This document shows, in pieces, positions 1-13,079 of a stretch of 64,000 bases of DNA (its first letter is position 1; every line of letters starts with the position of its first letter). The notes below the pieces were generated by a model that saw only the letters and a program-made list of their open reading frames with translations, made no database searches and had not been told where the DNA came from. This stretch comes from Berghia stephanieae (lineage: Eukaryota > Mollusca > Gastropoda > Nudibranchia > Aeolidiidae), in assembly GCA_034508935.3 (NCBI GenBank), contig CM067449.1:35779587-35843586 (forward strand), written 5' to 3'. Position numbers and translations under genes: made by a program.

Positions 1-155
1 CATCATCACCATCGTCATCATCACTACAACCACATTTACCACTGCCACGTCATCATCATCAGTGCTACTACTCTACCATCACAGCAACCACCAACACCAC
101 ATCATCATCACTAACACCACTACAACAAACACTACCACCACATCATCAGCACAAT
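1..155. repeat. CAT/CAC trinucleotide-rich tract
   Basis: Imperfect CAT/CAC/ACC trinucleotides run from the window edge with many interruptions. The tract is old and degenerate and is cut by the window start. No coding signal. Confidence 0.85.
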
Positions 156-1076
156 TTCACATCTGAAAATGAATACTGATACTCTCAGTGATAGGCAAAA
201 ACACTATATGAGGTAAACCATTCCTGTTGAAAATGACACGACTACCTTGCGAAATCCAGGGGACGTAATAAAAAAATTATATCTCTCCATAAAGAGGGCA
301 AAAAACTGGAGTAGATTATCTCTATTAATCATCTCTGATTAAACCCAGTTTTAAATGTCCTCGCGAGACACAACCATCTTCAGCTCTTAACTGGAAAAGT
401 GTTGTCATATCATCTAAAGGTTGCCTCATTCTAAATCACACATCACATGCAACCAGAGAGATTCTTGAAAATATTTCCAAAACAAAGGTGTCTTTTATGT
501 TCTTGGAGTTATCTATCACTATCCGCACTACCTCTTGCCAATTTTTTTCATTATTGAATCAATTTGGGAAATATGTTTTGATCTCACCCTTCCATTGTTT
601 TGTTTTTTTAAGCTGTTATATCCATTGTCTTTGTGAGCATTTTATTTTATCAGTATGTCCATTACGGTGGTAGTTTTCATTGGTAAAATCTTAAATTTGA
701 ATACAAATGAAAAGAACAGCAATTATATAAAGCCATGAGGCCCATAAATCCAGAATATTTTAGCTTTTGTGACATCAAATTGGCAGTAGCAACTATTTGC
801 TACCCTTGGGATAGGATGCTCGTCAATCACAAGTACCCTCCGCAGATCTAATAAACCCAGCTATCCAATCATTGCTGGATGGAAGGGGGGTCAGAGAAAA
901 CAAAAATCTCAAATGCTCCCTCTACTTATGAGGCTAGTGCTATCTGGACCTCCAAAGATAGATGGAGACCCTGGTTGAAAAAATATAAAAATAAAAACCT
1001 CAAAATACTCTTATCACCTTTTTGTATGACTTTAAGAAGTATTAAACTATAAAATGGATCTTGATTTATCATCCAG
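156..1076. other. Non-coding AT-rich stretch left of the first visible chitinase exon
   Basis: I see no recognisable element or exon. By position it is intron of the GH18 gene, because the visible exons begin in the C-terminal half of the catalytic domain and earlier exons must lie outside the window. Short open frames here have no domain character. Confidence 0.5.
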
Positions 1077-1261
1077 GCTGGTCTTGTGGACCTCTATCTC
1101 TCCCTTGGCATGTCCCAAGCAAGATGTTGATTGGATTTCCAACCTATGCCCGTACTTGGGAGTTGGCCAATGCTTCCTCCCATGATGTCCATGCCCCTGC
1201 TATAGGTCTTGGTGCTCCTGGTCCTGTAACTCGTGAGAGAGGATACTATATGTTCCAGGAT
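1077..1261 (+). CDS. GH18 chitinase-like gene, third-from-last exon (frame shift suspected)
   Basis: The exon encodes a stretch that aligns with the second half of the GH18 TIM barrel: KMLIGFPTYARTWELA, then GAPGPVTRERGYY and MFQD. In animal chitinases this is the G[IF]PTYGRSF...GAPG..GPYTREGG block around barrel strands 6 and 7. It ends in a clean donor (GAT|GTGAGT) in phase 0. At the 5' side the AG at 1076 gives a frame reading GLVDLYLSLGM, which fits the family's helix before the SKL.LG strand, but this is one reading frame away from KMLIGF; the break falls near 1113-1117. Either the gene carries an indel here, or the base calls are wrong, or the true acceptor is the AG at 1118-1119 after a pyrimidine-rich tract. 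The family hydrolyses beta-1,4 GlcNAc polymers, but the catalytic DxxDxDxE motif is on an upstream exon not seen here, so activity cannot be judged. Confidence 0.8.
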
Positions 1262-1989
1262 GTGAGTTCAAAAGGAAAATGTCTAAAATTATGAGATCTT
1301 GGGGGGAAAGGATTTCTAAATATGAAAATGAGTTAAAATAAATGTTTAGATTTAAGTTTAAGCTCTGTCTGTCTAATGCAGAGAAGTGAGATGGGGACAG
1401 GCTTTTTTTCTTCTTATTTTTTGAATAGATTTCAGTCCAGAATCCTTTATTCCGGATCCAATCATCTAATTTAGGAACAATTGAGTTTAGAATGTCATGT
1501 TGATGTTTTGAAATCTCAATTTTCAAATCACCTACCACAGGGATGTACTACTCTGTCTCTAGTTGATCAATATTTCGCTATACAGTTTCTTGTGTCAACC
1601 ATTTTGAGATAACACTCTCTGATCTGGACTTTTAATCTATGTGAATATTGTGATTTTTTAATAGTTCAATTTGTGATATTATAGAAAATCGGTATTTTAA
1701 ATCTTATTTTGAGGTAACTCAAACGTTTTTCTTAGATATTAATTCAAGTTCACCTTAACAGTCACCTTGTCAGTATTGTCAGTGTACTGTGACAGCTAGT
1801 ACAGGTAGAACTTTAATCACCAGTGGGTCGTGAAATCAAGACTTTTAGACATAGACACACTATTGATGTTTCTAGCCCTGTTTATAAAAATCTGTTATTT
1901 TTAGCCCTTAGATATCTCGTCAATGTATACAAACAACACTGAACCATAATTTTTTAACAATGATTGTTTTGATCACCCACGACTGCATA
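1262..1989. other. Intron sequence of the GH18 gene
   Basis: This starts with the donor GTGAGT after 1261. The rest is AT-rich and without recognised repeats or exons. The minus-strand open frame near 1200-1538 overlaps the exon antisense and has no domain character. Confidence 0.6.
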
Positions 1990-3400
1990 TGTAAACAGAG
2001 AATGATACCTGTTCATATTGGTCATAGACCACCTTTCCCCACTCACCGCCAAGACCCCCAGCAACAATGATATCACTGCAACTTTCGTTGTCGGCATGGC
2101 GCTATCGGCAGCATCACCACCATCATCATTGCTGACGTATTCATTGCTGTCGTCATCGTTATGGTTACCACCACCACCATCACCATCCTCGCAGTCGACG
2201 TCGCTATTGTCAGCATCACCACCACCATTATCATCATTGTCATTATCTTTATCATCAACACCACCACCACTATTGTTGCTGCCATCATCGATATTGTCAT
2301 CACCACCAATGTCACGACCACTATCACCACCAATGTCATCACCACCATCACCACCAGTGTCACCACCACCTCTACCATTATTGTCAGAGTCATCACCATT
2401 TCCATCATCATCCTTCGTCACATCACCATCAGCTCATAATTCATTAAACATAATGTATTTTAATTCTCAGTCGGTTGGAAACAAGTCCTTACAAATCAAT
2501 GATTTAATTTGTGACTCTAATGGTGACATCATTTTTATTACTGAAACGTGGCTAGAAGAGATTGGAGATGATGTAATCTTACATGAATTAAAGCTTGTTA
2601 ATTTTAACATCCTATCACATCCAAGGACATCAGGATATGACGGTGGAATTTGTGCAATTTATAATAATTCTATTAAAATAAAATCGGAAACTATGAACAC
2701 CTTCAAATCTTTCGAATGCACAAAGATCACAGCTTTTAACATTGTGTTTTTATGTTTATACCATCCACCACCATCAAAAGAATAAAATAACACATGCAGG
2801 CTTCCAGATGTGGAAGACCTTATAGAATTATATATTTCTTTTACTGATCGTCTTATAATTTTACGTGATTTTAATCTACATTTTGATTCAGCTGACCCAT
2901 ATTCAAAGCGTATGAGGAATCTTTTAGCCAACCATAATCTTTTACAGATTGTTTCAACTCCCACCTATAACAAAGGCCATATTTTAGATTGGGTTGCAAC
3001 AAACACTACACCTTGCCCTATCTACAATTTAACCGTACATGATAATATCATAATCAACCACTTCATCTTTATGTTCAACATAAATCGAAATCACCCAAAG
3101 TAAAGTTGCTTGTTACGTCCCGTAACATAAAATCAATAAAAACTGAAGAATTCTCCAGCAGTGTAGAAACAAAGCTAGCGATTCTTGGATCACAACTTAC
3201 AGCTGATACCTATAATGCCACACTGCGCAAATTGCTCGACCATCATGCACCATTACGCACAAGAAAGGTGACCAGATGACAAACTGCTCCATGAATGACA
3301 AACAAAATCATGGTTGCAAAAAGATGCCATAAAGCAGCTGAAGGGCGATGGCAAAAGTCCCAGACGAAGATCGTCAACTTTGTAAAGATCAAGTTACCGT
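1990..3400 (+). mobile_element. L2/CR1-like LINE, 5' half (endonuclease side), split by an LTR element
   Basis: A frame from 2018 begins with a Ser/Pro-rich low-complexity region (about residues 40-140) encoded by CAC/CAT trinucleotides. It runs into the N-terminus of an apurinic-type endonuclease: FNSQSVGNK, then FITETWLEE (the catalytic E motif of the family). Further endonuclease segments follow in other frames at 2810-3103, with RDFNLHFD-like and HDNIIINHF-like motifs. The second copy of this LINE class at 37440-41110 has the same Ser/Pro-rich leader. The element is interrupted at 3400 by the Ty3/Gypsy insertion and resumes at 8870. Several frameshifts and stops make it dead. Its left border is uncertain because the leader is simple sequence. 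Confidence 0.8.
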
Positions 3401-3562
3401 TGTCACATAATTAGGTTATAGTATCATATTATAGTAATCGAGTACATGGGGTGGATTAAAAAGTGGAAATAATAAACGGTTATTATTTAGATGTTCAAGC
3501 AGACAAGACGTGTTTGTTGACTCTGTCATTAATTTAATAATATATAAGCCCACAATATGACA
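3401..3562 (+). repeat. 5' LTR of the Ty3/Gypsy element
   Basis: 162 bp, TG...CA bordered, near-identical to 8703-8864. The LTR is short for the superfamily. It contains an AATAAA-type signal around 3469 (GGAAATAATAAACGG) and a TATA-like stretch near its 3' end. Confidence 0.95.
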
Positions 3563-3726
3563 TGGTGTCAGAAGTGAACGTTATTCCCAAATGAATTACC
3601 ATTCATTAGAGGAATATTTATACAGTTAAGTAATTTGTATTAGATAAATATATATTTTTTAATTCAATACTTGTCATACCCGTCCCAGCTTCATACGAGG
3701 TTAAATAGGTCACAACTATTTAAAGG

Positions 3727-4540
3727 ATGCCTAAGTTTAACCCGCCAGATGAACTTAATTTTCAAAAGCCTGCATGGCAGGATTGGAAAGAGCGTTTTTC
3801 TAGATTTCGACTAGCAACGAAATTAAATAAAGATGAGGGGATAGTACAAGTCTCTACCTTGATCTACGCAATGGGACAAGAGGCAGAAAAGATTTTCAAG
3901 TCTTTTACATTTGAAAACGAAGAGAGAAGAGGATGACTACGATATCGTTCTTGCTAAATTTGAGGAATATTTCATCCCAAAGATAAATGTTATTTTTGAA
4001 AGAGCTAAATTCCACAAGAGAAATCAACAGGACAACGAATCCATTGAAGAATTTGTTAGGTCGCTGTATGAATTATCAGAACACTGTAACTTCAATGACA
4101 GAAACACGCAAATAAGAGACAGATTGGTCATAGGAATTCAAGATAAACATCTATGTGAAAAGCTTCAATTGAAAGAAGACTTAACCCTTGGAAAGGCCAT
4201 TGAAATTTCGAGAAACCACGAAATAATTAAACAACAAAACTCAGAATGTTTAACCAGAGAAGTTGAGGCTATGAGCCTACGGAAAAAGCATCGGGAAGCA
4301 CCGCCAATGAACGCGCAAATAGATTGCAGGAGACAAAGAGTATTCAAAAATCAAAATACTCAGAGAAACAATAAAAACAATTTTCCATCCACAAGAGATA
4401 GGGGAGAGCCAATGTTATGCGGACGATGCGGTTCATCAGGCGAGAGCTTGTCCGGCTTATGGAAAAATTTGTTTGAAGTGTAAAAAGAAAAATCATTTCG
4501 CACGAAGATGTAAAAATACAAAGGATATCGGAGCGACATG
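3727..4540 (+). pseudogene. gag region of the Ty3/Gypsy fossil
   Basis: The N-terminal part reads like a retrotransposon capsid (WQDWKERFSRF, then YDIVLAKFEEYF and R.KFHKRNQ...ESIEEFVRSL), followed by Cys/His zinc-knuckle-like residues near 4420-4515 (CGRCG, then a KCKKKNHFARRC-type knuckle). This is the family's usual Gag order. It is part of a broken element copy. Confidence 0.8.
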
Positions 4541-4559
4541 TATCGATACCGAAATACAA

Positions 4560-5395
4560 GAGGACAACTTCTTAGGGTCAGTTCGCGACAAGGAGAGAGG
4601 TGAACTTGCGTGGAGTGTGAAATTATCAATCAACGGCAAGCTTGTCAACTTCAAAATTGACACGGGGGCAGACGTATCAATTATGCCGAAACACATTTTC
4701 AAGACCTTAAACTTGGAAAAGAAACTTCACGAGACTGATAATATATTGCAAAGTCCCGCAGGTAGATTAAATACAATCGGATTCTTTGTGCAGCCTGTCA
4801 CGTACAAGACCAACCATTACAATCTCAGAATTTTTGTTGTTGACACGGAAAGTCCACATTGCCTCTTGAGCCGTGAGGATTCAGAAAGACTTAAGTTGGT
4901 AACCCGAATAAACGCAATCCAAATTCCTAGAACTGTCTTCGCCGCCACAGGGATAATGAAAACACAACCCGTAAAAATTGAGTTAAATGATAATGCAGTA
5001 CCGCATGTAACAACTGTACCAAGGCGTATACCAATCCCATTATTGGAAAAAGTGAAAAAGGAATTAGAAAGAATGAGTAGCATGGGGAAAATTGAAGAAA
5101 TTACAGAACCAACGGAATGGTGTGCACCCATTGTTGTTGTTCCAAAACCGGGAAGTGATCAAATTCGACTTTGCGTCGATTTGACTAAGTTAAATAAAGC
5201 AGTCAAAAGAGAAAGATTTACACTACCTACTGTAGATGACATTGCTCACAAGTTATCAGGAGCAAAGTATTTTAGCCGAATTGATTGCGCCTCTGGATTC
5301 TGGCAAATACCCTTAGAGGAAACGAGCGCAAAAGTAACAACTTTTATTACACCTTATGGCAGATATTACTTCAAAGTCTTACCATTTGGTATCAC
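4560..5395 (+). pseudogene. pol: protease and N-terminal reverse transcriptase of the Ty3/Gypsy fossil
   Basis: A retropepsin-like motif (KIDTGADVSIMP) is near 4650, then the RT fingers/palm (GKIEEITEPTEWCAPIVVV, RLCVDLTKLNKAV, YFSRIDCASGFWQIPL). The region stops at the hAT-like insertion at 5396. These are standard Ty3/Gypsy Pol motifs. Confidence 0.88.
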
Positions 5396-6130
5396 CAGAC
5401 CTGCCGTTCATACCGATTAATCGGTATCATACCGATTTGCAAGACCTTTTTTTCGTATTTACCGATTTCCCGATTTACTTGCCGATCGTACCGATTTCCC
5501 GATCTGCATGCCGATCGTACCGATTTCACCAAGTGACCAAGGGCCCGCAGCCCTCCACCCCTCTCTTTTACGTTTACTTTGTGCTTTACGTTGCACGTTA
5601 AAATTTTCAAGTCTCGTGAACTTTGACCCGTCCCGCGATACCTCGATAGATCACATGACGTAGCGAGCCTCTTTGTGATGCCCTCACACAGATAGAAAAC
5701 ACACACGGCGCGTTATTTAGTTTTCATTTCCTTTGTGAAGCGACAGCGAGCTGTACTGGTAAACCACCGCGGTCCCTGGCTTCTGACTCGTTACCAAGTG
5801 CCACCATCTTTAAATAAGTTAGTAGTCCGATTGCCAGATTGGCGTTGTGCGTGTCATTTTGGGTGTTGGGGAAAAATAAGGGGGGGGGGGGGGGGGGAGG
5901 TTGTGACGCTTTGGTTAGTTTGGGTTTGAGTGACAAGTGTCAAATTGTGACACTTGGGATCGACCAAAAAGGTAAGGAGGCTATTAAAGCCTTATGTTTT
6001 CTTAATAAATATTGTTTCTTATGCTTCGACCTCTAATTTTACGTCTCATACTGATTTTTTGCCCCAGATACTGATTTTTTTACAATGTCATACTGATTTC
6101 CTTTTTCGTGAAGTGGCAGGTCTGTATCAC
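5390..6130. mobile_element. 729-bp non-autonomous hAT-like element inside the Gypsy pol
   Basis: Element 5396-6124 has terminal inverted repeats CAGACCTGCC / GGCAGGTCTG and is flanked by the direct repeat TATCAC (5390-5395, 6125-6130); matching neighbouring bases extend the shared string to 8. Inside are repeated subterminal motifs (ATACCGAT / TACTGATTT) on both sides and a G-run at about 5880-5897. No transposase is encoded. CAG...CTG ends with short duplications fit hAT; three other hAT-like elements here also give 6-bp duplications. Confidence 0.85.
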
Positions 6131-6960
6131 CAGCGCAAGTGAGATTTTTCAGAGAAAAATGAAAGAGCTTATAAAAGACTGTGAAGGCTCAGATTGTTTT
6201 ATTGATGACGTCATTATTTTTGGACGCACAGAAGAGGAACATGACAAAAGATTGGATGAAGTTCTTAAAGAAATTGAAAAGTCAGGGCTGAAACTAAATA
6301 AAGAAAAATGCGAATTTAAGAGGACAGAAATAATTTTTTTAGGATTAAATATAAACAAAGACGGCATGACACCTGATGATGAGAAAATCAGGGCAGTACA
6401 AGAATTAAGTGATCCAAAGAATGTATCGGAACTTAAAAGTATCCTGGGAATCATCAATTTCCTAGGAAGGCACTTACCGAACTTATCGACAACCTTAAAA
6501 CCTTTATATGATTTGCTGAAGAAGACTGCCACATGGTACTGGGGACTTCAACAAGTAGAGGCTCTTAACAAAGTCAAGTCGATAATCACGAATGCACCAG
6601 TGCTTGCTTTCTATGATCCTCTAAAACCAACTATTGTCACTGCCGATAGCAGCTCATACGGAATGGGAGGAGCGCTACTTCAAAAACATGGAGACGAAAT
6701 ACGACCAGTCGCATACTGCTCTCGAACTGCTCTCCTACAGAAAGAGGATATGCGCAAATAGAGAAGGAAACGTTAGCCGCTGTATGGGCGTGTGAAATGT
6801 TTTCCAGATTTTTAATAGGCTTGAAGTCATTCACACTTGAGACGGATCACAAACCAATCGTACCACTCATAAATACAAAAGACCTTGATCGGACACCTCT
6901 GAGATGTCAACGGCTACTGATGAGACATGAGATTTAATCCTATTGCAATCTATAAACCAG
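6131..6960 (+). pseudogene. pol: reverse transcriptase C-terminal part and RNase H of the Ty3/Gypsy fossil
   Basis: The RT catalytic region ([11 protein letters not shown]), the following palm/thumb ([41 protein letters not shown]) and RNase H motifs ([15 protein letters not shown], then LETDHKP near 6836) appear in order. It is part of a broken copy. Confidence 0.88.
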
Positions 6961-7209
6961 GGAAAGACTTACATTTGGCATACACTCTGTCTAGAAAGCC
7001 ACTCCAGATTGAAGATAAAACGTTGGAAATGGATGTTAATGCGTATGCAAATAGCATTGAAACACACCTGTGGAATGCAGACTTGGATGTCATAAGAAAG
7101 AAGACAGAAGAAGAAGGTGAAATGAGCCAACTGAAAGGACTAATCGAACAAGGTTGGCCGAAACACAAAAATAATGTGTACTACGAAGAGAGAGGCAGCA
7201 TGAGTACAC

Positions 7210-8372
7210 ATGAGTATAGGTCTCGTAGTTAAAGATAAGCGCATTGTTATCCCGCAAAGCATGAGAAAGGATGTTCTGAAACAAATACACGAGGGGCACC
7301 AAGGAATCAATAAATGCCGTGAACTAGCAAGACAATCAGTGTGGTGGCCCAACATCAACAAGGAAATACTAAGCATGATCGAAAATTGTAAGCAATGTGA
7401 AGAAGCAAGACCGACTAACAGGAAGGAGACACTGAAGCCAACACCTCTACCAGAGAGAGTGTGGCAAAAAGCAGCTGCAGATTTATTCTACCACAAGAAT
7501 AAAACATTCATTGTCTTAATCGACTATTATTCACGCTACGTTGAAATTGGATACCTGCCAAACCAGAGTTCCGTCACCACAATTTTGAAGCTAAAAAGTT
7601 TCTTTGCATGCCACGGAATTCCTGAAATCCTGATCACAGACAATGGACCGCAGTTTAGCAGCAGAGAATTTAAGCAATTTTCGAGAGAATGGCGATTCAA
7701 GCATCAGACTACTTCGCCACATTACCCGCAAGCTAATGGACAAGCAGAACGTGCTGTACAGATACCAAAGAAAATATTAAGTCAAAAAGACCCTTTCACT
7801 GCATTGCTTGCGTACAGAAACTCAAAACACATGTCGACGCATTTTACTCTATCTATGCTTAGCATGGGACGAGAATTGAAAACAACAATTCCAGTTTTAC
7901 CAGACAACCTGCTACCTCAACACATTAGACCGAACATTGTCCAACAAAATGACGAAATCAGCAAATTCGCCACAAGACACAGTTCGACCGAAGACATGGT
8001 GCTAGAGACTTACCACCATTGCAACCACAGGATCGAGTTTTAATCAAACTGGATGACAGGAAAGGATGGACAACGCCAGGTCGTATTATAAACGTACAAC
8101 CAACACCAAGATCGTACACAGTGGACACAGGCACGTCCGTTTTGAGAAGAAATCGTCGACATATGATGCCTACAAGGCACAATAGGCCCTTAGCTACTGC
8201 ATCTGGCGACACAATGGAGTGGGACGACAACAGCTATAATTCCAACCTCGACCCTTCCCCCAGAAATGAGGAAGAGAGTGAAGCCAATTGTCCTGTAACA
8301 GACGTTGGCAACAATGCCAATGATGCTATTACACATCCCAACCATACGTCACGCGAAGTGGGAGAAGAATAA
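7210..8372 (+). pseudogene. integrase and C-terminal tail of the Ty3/Gypsy fossil
   Basis: An H2C2 zinc-binding module (HEGHQGINKCRELARQSVWW ... CKQCEEAR) is followed by the integrase core (DYYSRYVEI, ITDNGPQFSSREF, SPHYPQANGQAERAV). A basic tail with GRIINVQPTPRSY lies near 8070-8160. No chromodomain is recognisable. The purine tract and 3' LTR follow 330 bp later. Confidence 0.88.
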
Positions 8373-8702
8373 TTAGACCAGCTCGTTACCGACAGTAACA
8401 GCAAATGTGTGTTAATATTAATGTTGTAATAGATAAAACATGGCCTGTAGGTTTGGTTATCAAACGATCTGATTAGCAGATTAATTAAGTTGTCTGACTA
8501 ACAGACTTAGGGACTCAAGAAAACTGAACAATCTTCATAAATTCGAACATTCGGCATTTGATGGACTGTTTTGAATTGGCATTAAATGATAATCATATAC
8601 TAGGAATAATACGTGAATGTGTGTGATAGGTAGGCTGAATTCATTTGGATTAAATTACAAGATCAAGACCAAGATATTATATTTTTAACTTAAAAGGGGA
8701 GA

Positions 8703-8864
8703 TGTCACATAATTAGGTTATAGTATCATATTATAGTAATCGAGTACATGGGGTGGATTAAAAAGTGGAAATAATAAACGGTTATTATTTAGATGTTCAA
8801 GCAGACAAGACGTGTTTGTTGACTCTGTCATTGATTTAATAATATATAAGCCCACAATATGACA
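8703..8864 (+). repeat. 3' LTR of the Ty3/Gypsy element
   Basis: 162 bp, near-identical to 3401-3562, preceded by the purine tract at about 8691-8702 and followed by the second ACCGT copy. Confidence 0.95.
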
Positions 8865-8869
8865 ACCGT

Positions 8870-11645
<2,776 letters not shown>

Positions 11646-11765
11646 ATATGTGTTGCACAGAAAAAAGGAGGGACCATTGTCAGAGACGAACAGGCTGGAG
11701 CAGAGTACATGTACTATGGCAAAACATGGATAGCTTTCAATGGCATGTACAGTGCTACCATAAAG
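11646..11765 (+). CDS. GH18 chitinase-like gene, penultimate exon
   Basis: This is a 120-nt exon, exactly 40 codons, phase 0 on both sides, between CTTAG and GTAAGT. It begins ICVAQKKGGTIVRDEQAGAE and continues with YMYYGKTWIAFNG, ending in an ATIK-like turn. It aligns with the chitinase segment after barrel strand 7: a Cys-containing helix (EVC...), V.D....VPYAY, then the W[VI][GA][FY][DN] strand. The Cys is the one usually paired with a Cys near the C-terminus, which is present in the last exon. The phase matches the donor at 1261 and the acceptor at 16500, so the three exons form one consistent reading frame from 1120 onwards. Confidence 0.9.
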
Positions 11766-12149
11766 GTAAGTTAAAAGTATTCAGTATTCAAATGACTTCA
11801 TCCAGTTCAGTTATTAACCTTTTAGTTTGCTAATTTGGCAATTCGCTCTGCTGTGAAACCTTGCTATAAGTCCCCTGCAACTTCATGTATCGCCTATCAG
11901 AAGACAAATCTGGACTAAATTAGATTAATGATCAAACTATTTTTTATGCCACCACATCTGGTCCCGAACATGGAGATATAATGAAGTTTTACTGTGTGCT
12001 ATAGAGGTTTCACATCAACACAGAGGTGAGATTTTTATATGAATGGTCTATCAGTAAAAGTCAGAGCCCATCATTTCATACATGAATATTTTTTGATATG
12101 TTACCCTTTGTTTTCCTTAAAAATTGGTAAAGTCAACCTTGCCTTAACT
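11766..12149. other. Intron sequence left of the TTAA element
   Basis: Begins with a strong donor (GTAAGTT). No other feature recognised. Confidence 0.5.
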
Positions 12150-12469
12150 TAACCCTATTTCAGTCCCTGGGGTGAATTTACACCCAGGCCTATGTTTTTC
12201 TTTCATAAAACCGTCAGTTTTTATCGTAGAACCTCCAACTTTGGTGACTTTTCCTAACTTGACCCCTGCTATGAGCTGTAATTTTTTTTTTACCTGGTGT
12301 AATTAGTTTGACCACTACAAACAGGTGCAATGGAATTTTGAGATTTCAGTCTATTGGGGTGAATATGCAGGTCTTAACTACCAAAGAGAAAAAACCCGGA
12401 AACCTCCTATTTCAGCCTTTGGGGTGCAGATGCACCCCAAATGATTTACATACTAAAATTGAATATATG

Positions 12470-12850
12470 CGTTTAGGAAGTAGATATATGGGTCATCTAT
12501 GGTCTCTATATAATTCGAAAGTGGATATATGGGCCATCTACGGCCTCTATATTATAGCATGGGCAAAATGATATACGGGCGGGGGCCATCCATTTTTACT
12601 GTTTTGAACGAATAGACATTTCGTATCCAAACCACCCTAAATTTCGTTTTTGGGCTTTTCATTATTATTGACACCATGATTTAAAAAAAATATATAGTTA
12701 GCCGCAAAAGCATTCTGCTTAGCCTGATATGGGCCATAGACTGGTGGCCTGTGCATCATTTTACCTGCACCGAAATGATATACGGGCCATATATCTTCGG
12801 CCATTTGTTTAATATTTGCCACCAGTATACGGTCTTTTTGTATTTACCGA
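12470..12850. repeat. Degenerate internal repeat with GATATAYGGGCC motif
   Basis: The phrase GATATATGGGCCATCTA and variants recur at about 12482, 12523, 12569, 12727 (TGATATGGGCCATAGA) and 12777, in direct copies about 40 bp apart in the first pair and more distant after. It lies inside the piggyBac-like element. Function unknown. Confidence 0.6.
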
Positions 12851-13079
12851 AAGGATTCCCTAAACTTGGATCCCTGAACAATTAGGGCCATAGTTTGTGG
12901 TCGAGGCTGTACAGCGTCTCATCAATTTGTGAAACTCAAACTTGTCTCAAAAATTTGTGTCTAGGCTTAGTGTCCTTGGGTAAATATAAATAAGTTCGTG
13001 GCACTGTAAATAAATTAATGAATAGAGGTGTTTTTGTTAATTTTTGAAGACAGAACAGAAATGAGAAGATAATATATTT

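Larger units (their letters stand above)
3396..8869 (+). mobile_element. Ty3/Gypsy LTR retrotransposon (fossil, with an internal hAT-like insertion)
   Basis: Two 162-bp LTRs (3401-3562, 8703-8864) start TGTCAC and end ATGACA and are flanked by the 5-bp duplication ACCGT (3396-3400, 8865-8869). Just inside the 5' LTR is a TGG-initial primer-binding-like site (TGGTGTCAGAAGTGAACG), and just before the 3' LTR is a purine tract (AAAAGGGGAGA). In between are gag, protease, reverse transcriptase/RNase H and integrase regions in the Ty3/Gypsy order; no envelope-like region is evident. The LTRs differ at about one position, so the insertion is young. The copy is broken: a 729-bp DNA transposon lies in the RT region, plus a handful of other breaks. 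The integrase and PBS style suggest the Mag-like side of Gypsy, which is inference. Confidence 0.95.

Noticed and set aside
1200-1538. 112-residue minus-strand ORF
   Set aside because: Overlaps the chitinase exon antisense and has no domain or splice support.
2073-2421. Asp/Gly-rich and Met/Val-rich minus-strand ORFs
   Set aside because: Antisense readings of the trinucleotide-rich LINE leader.
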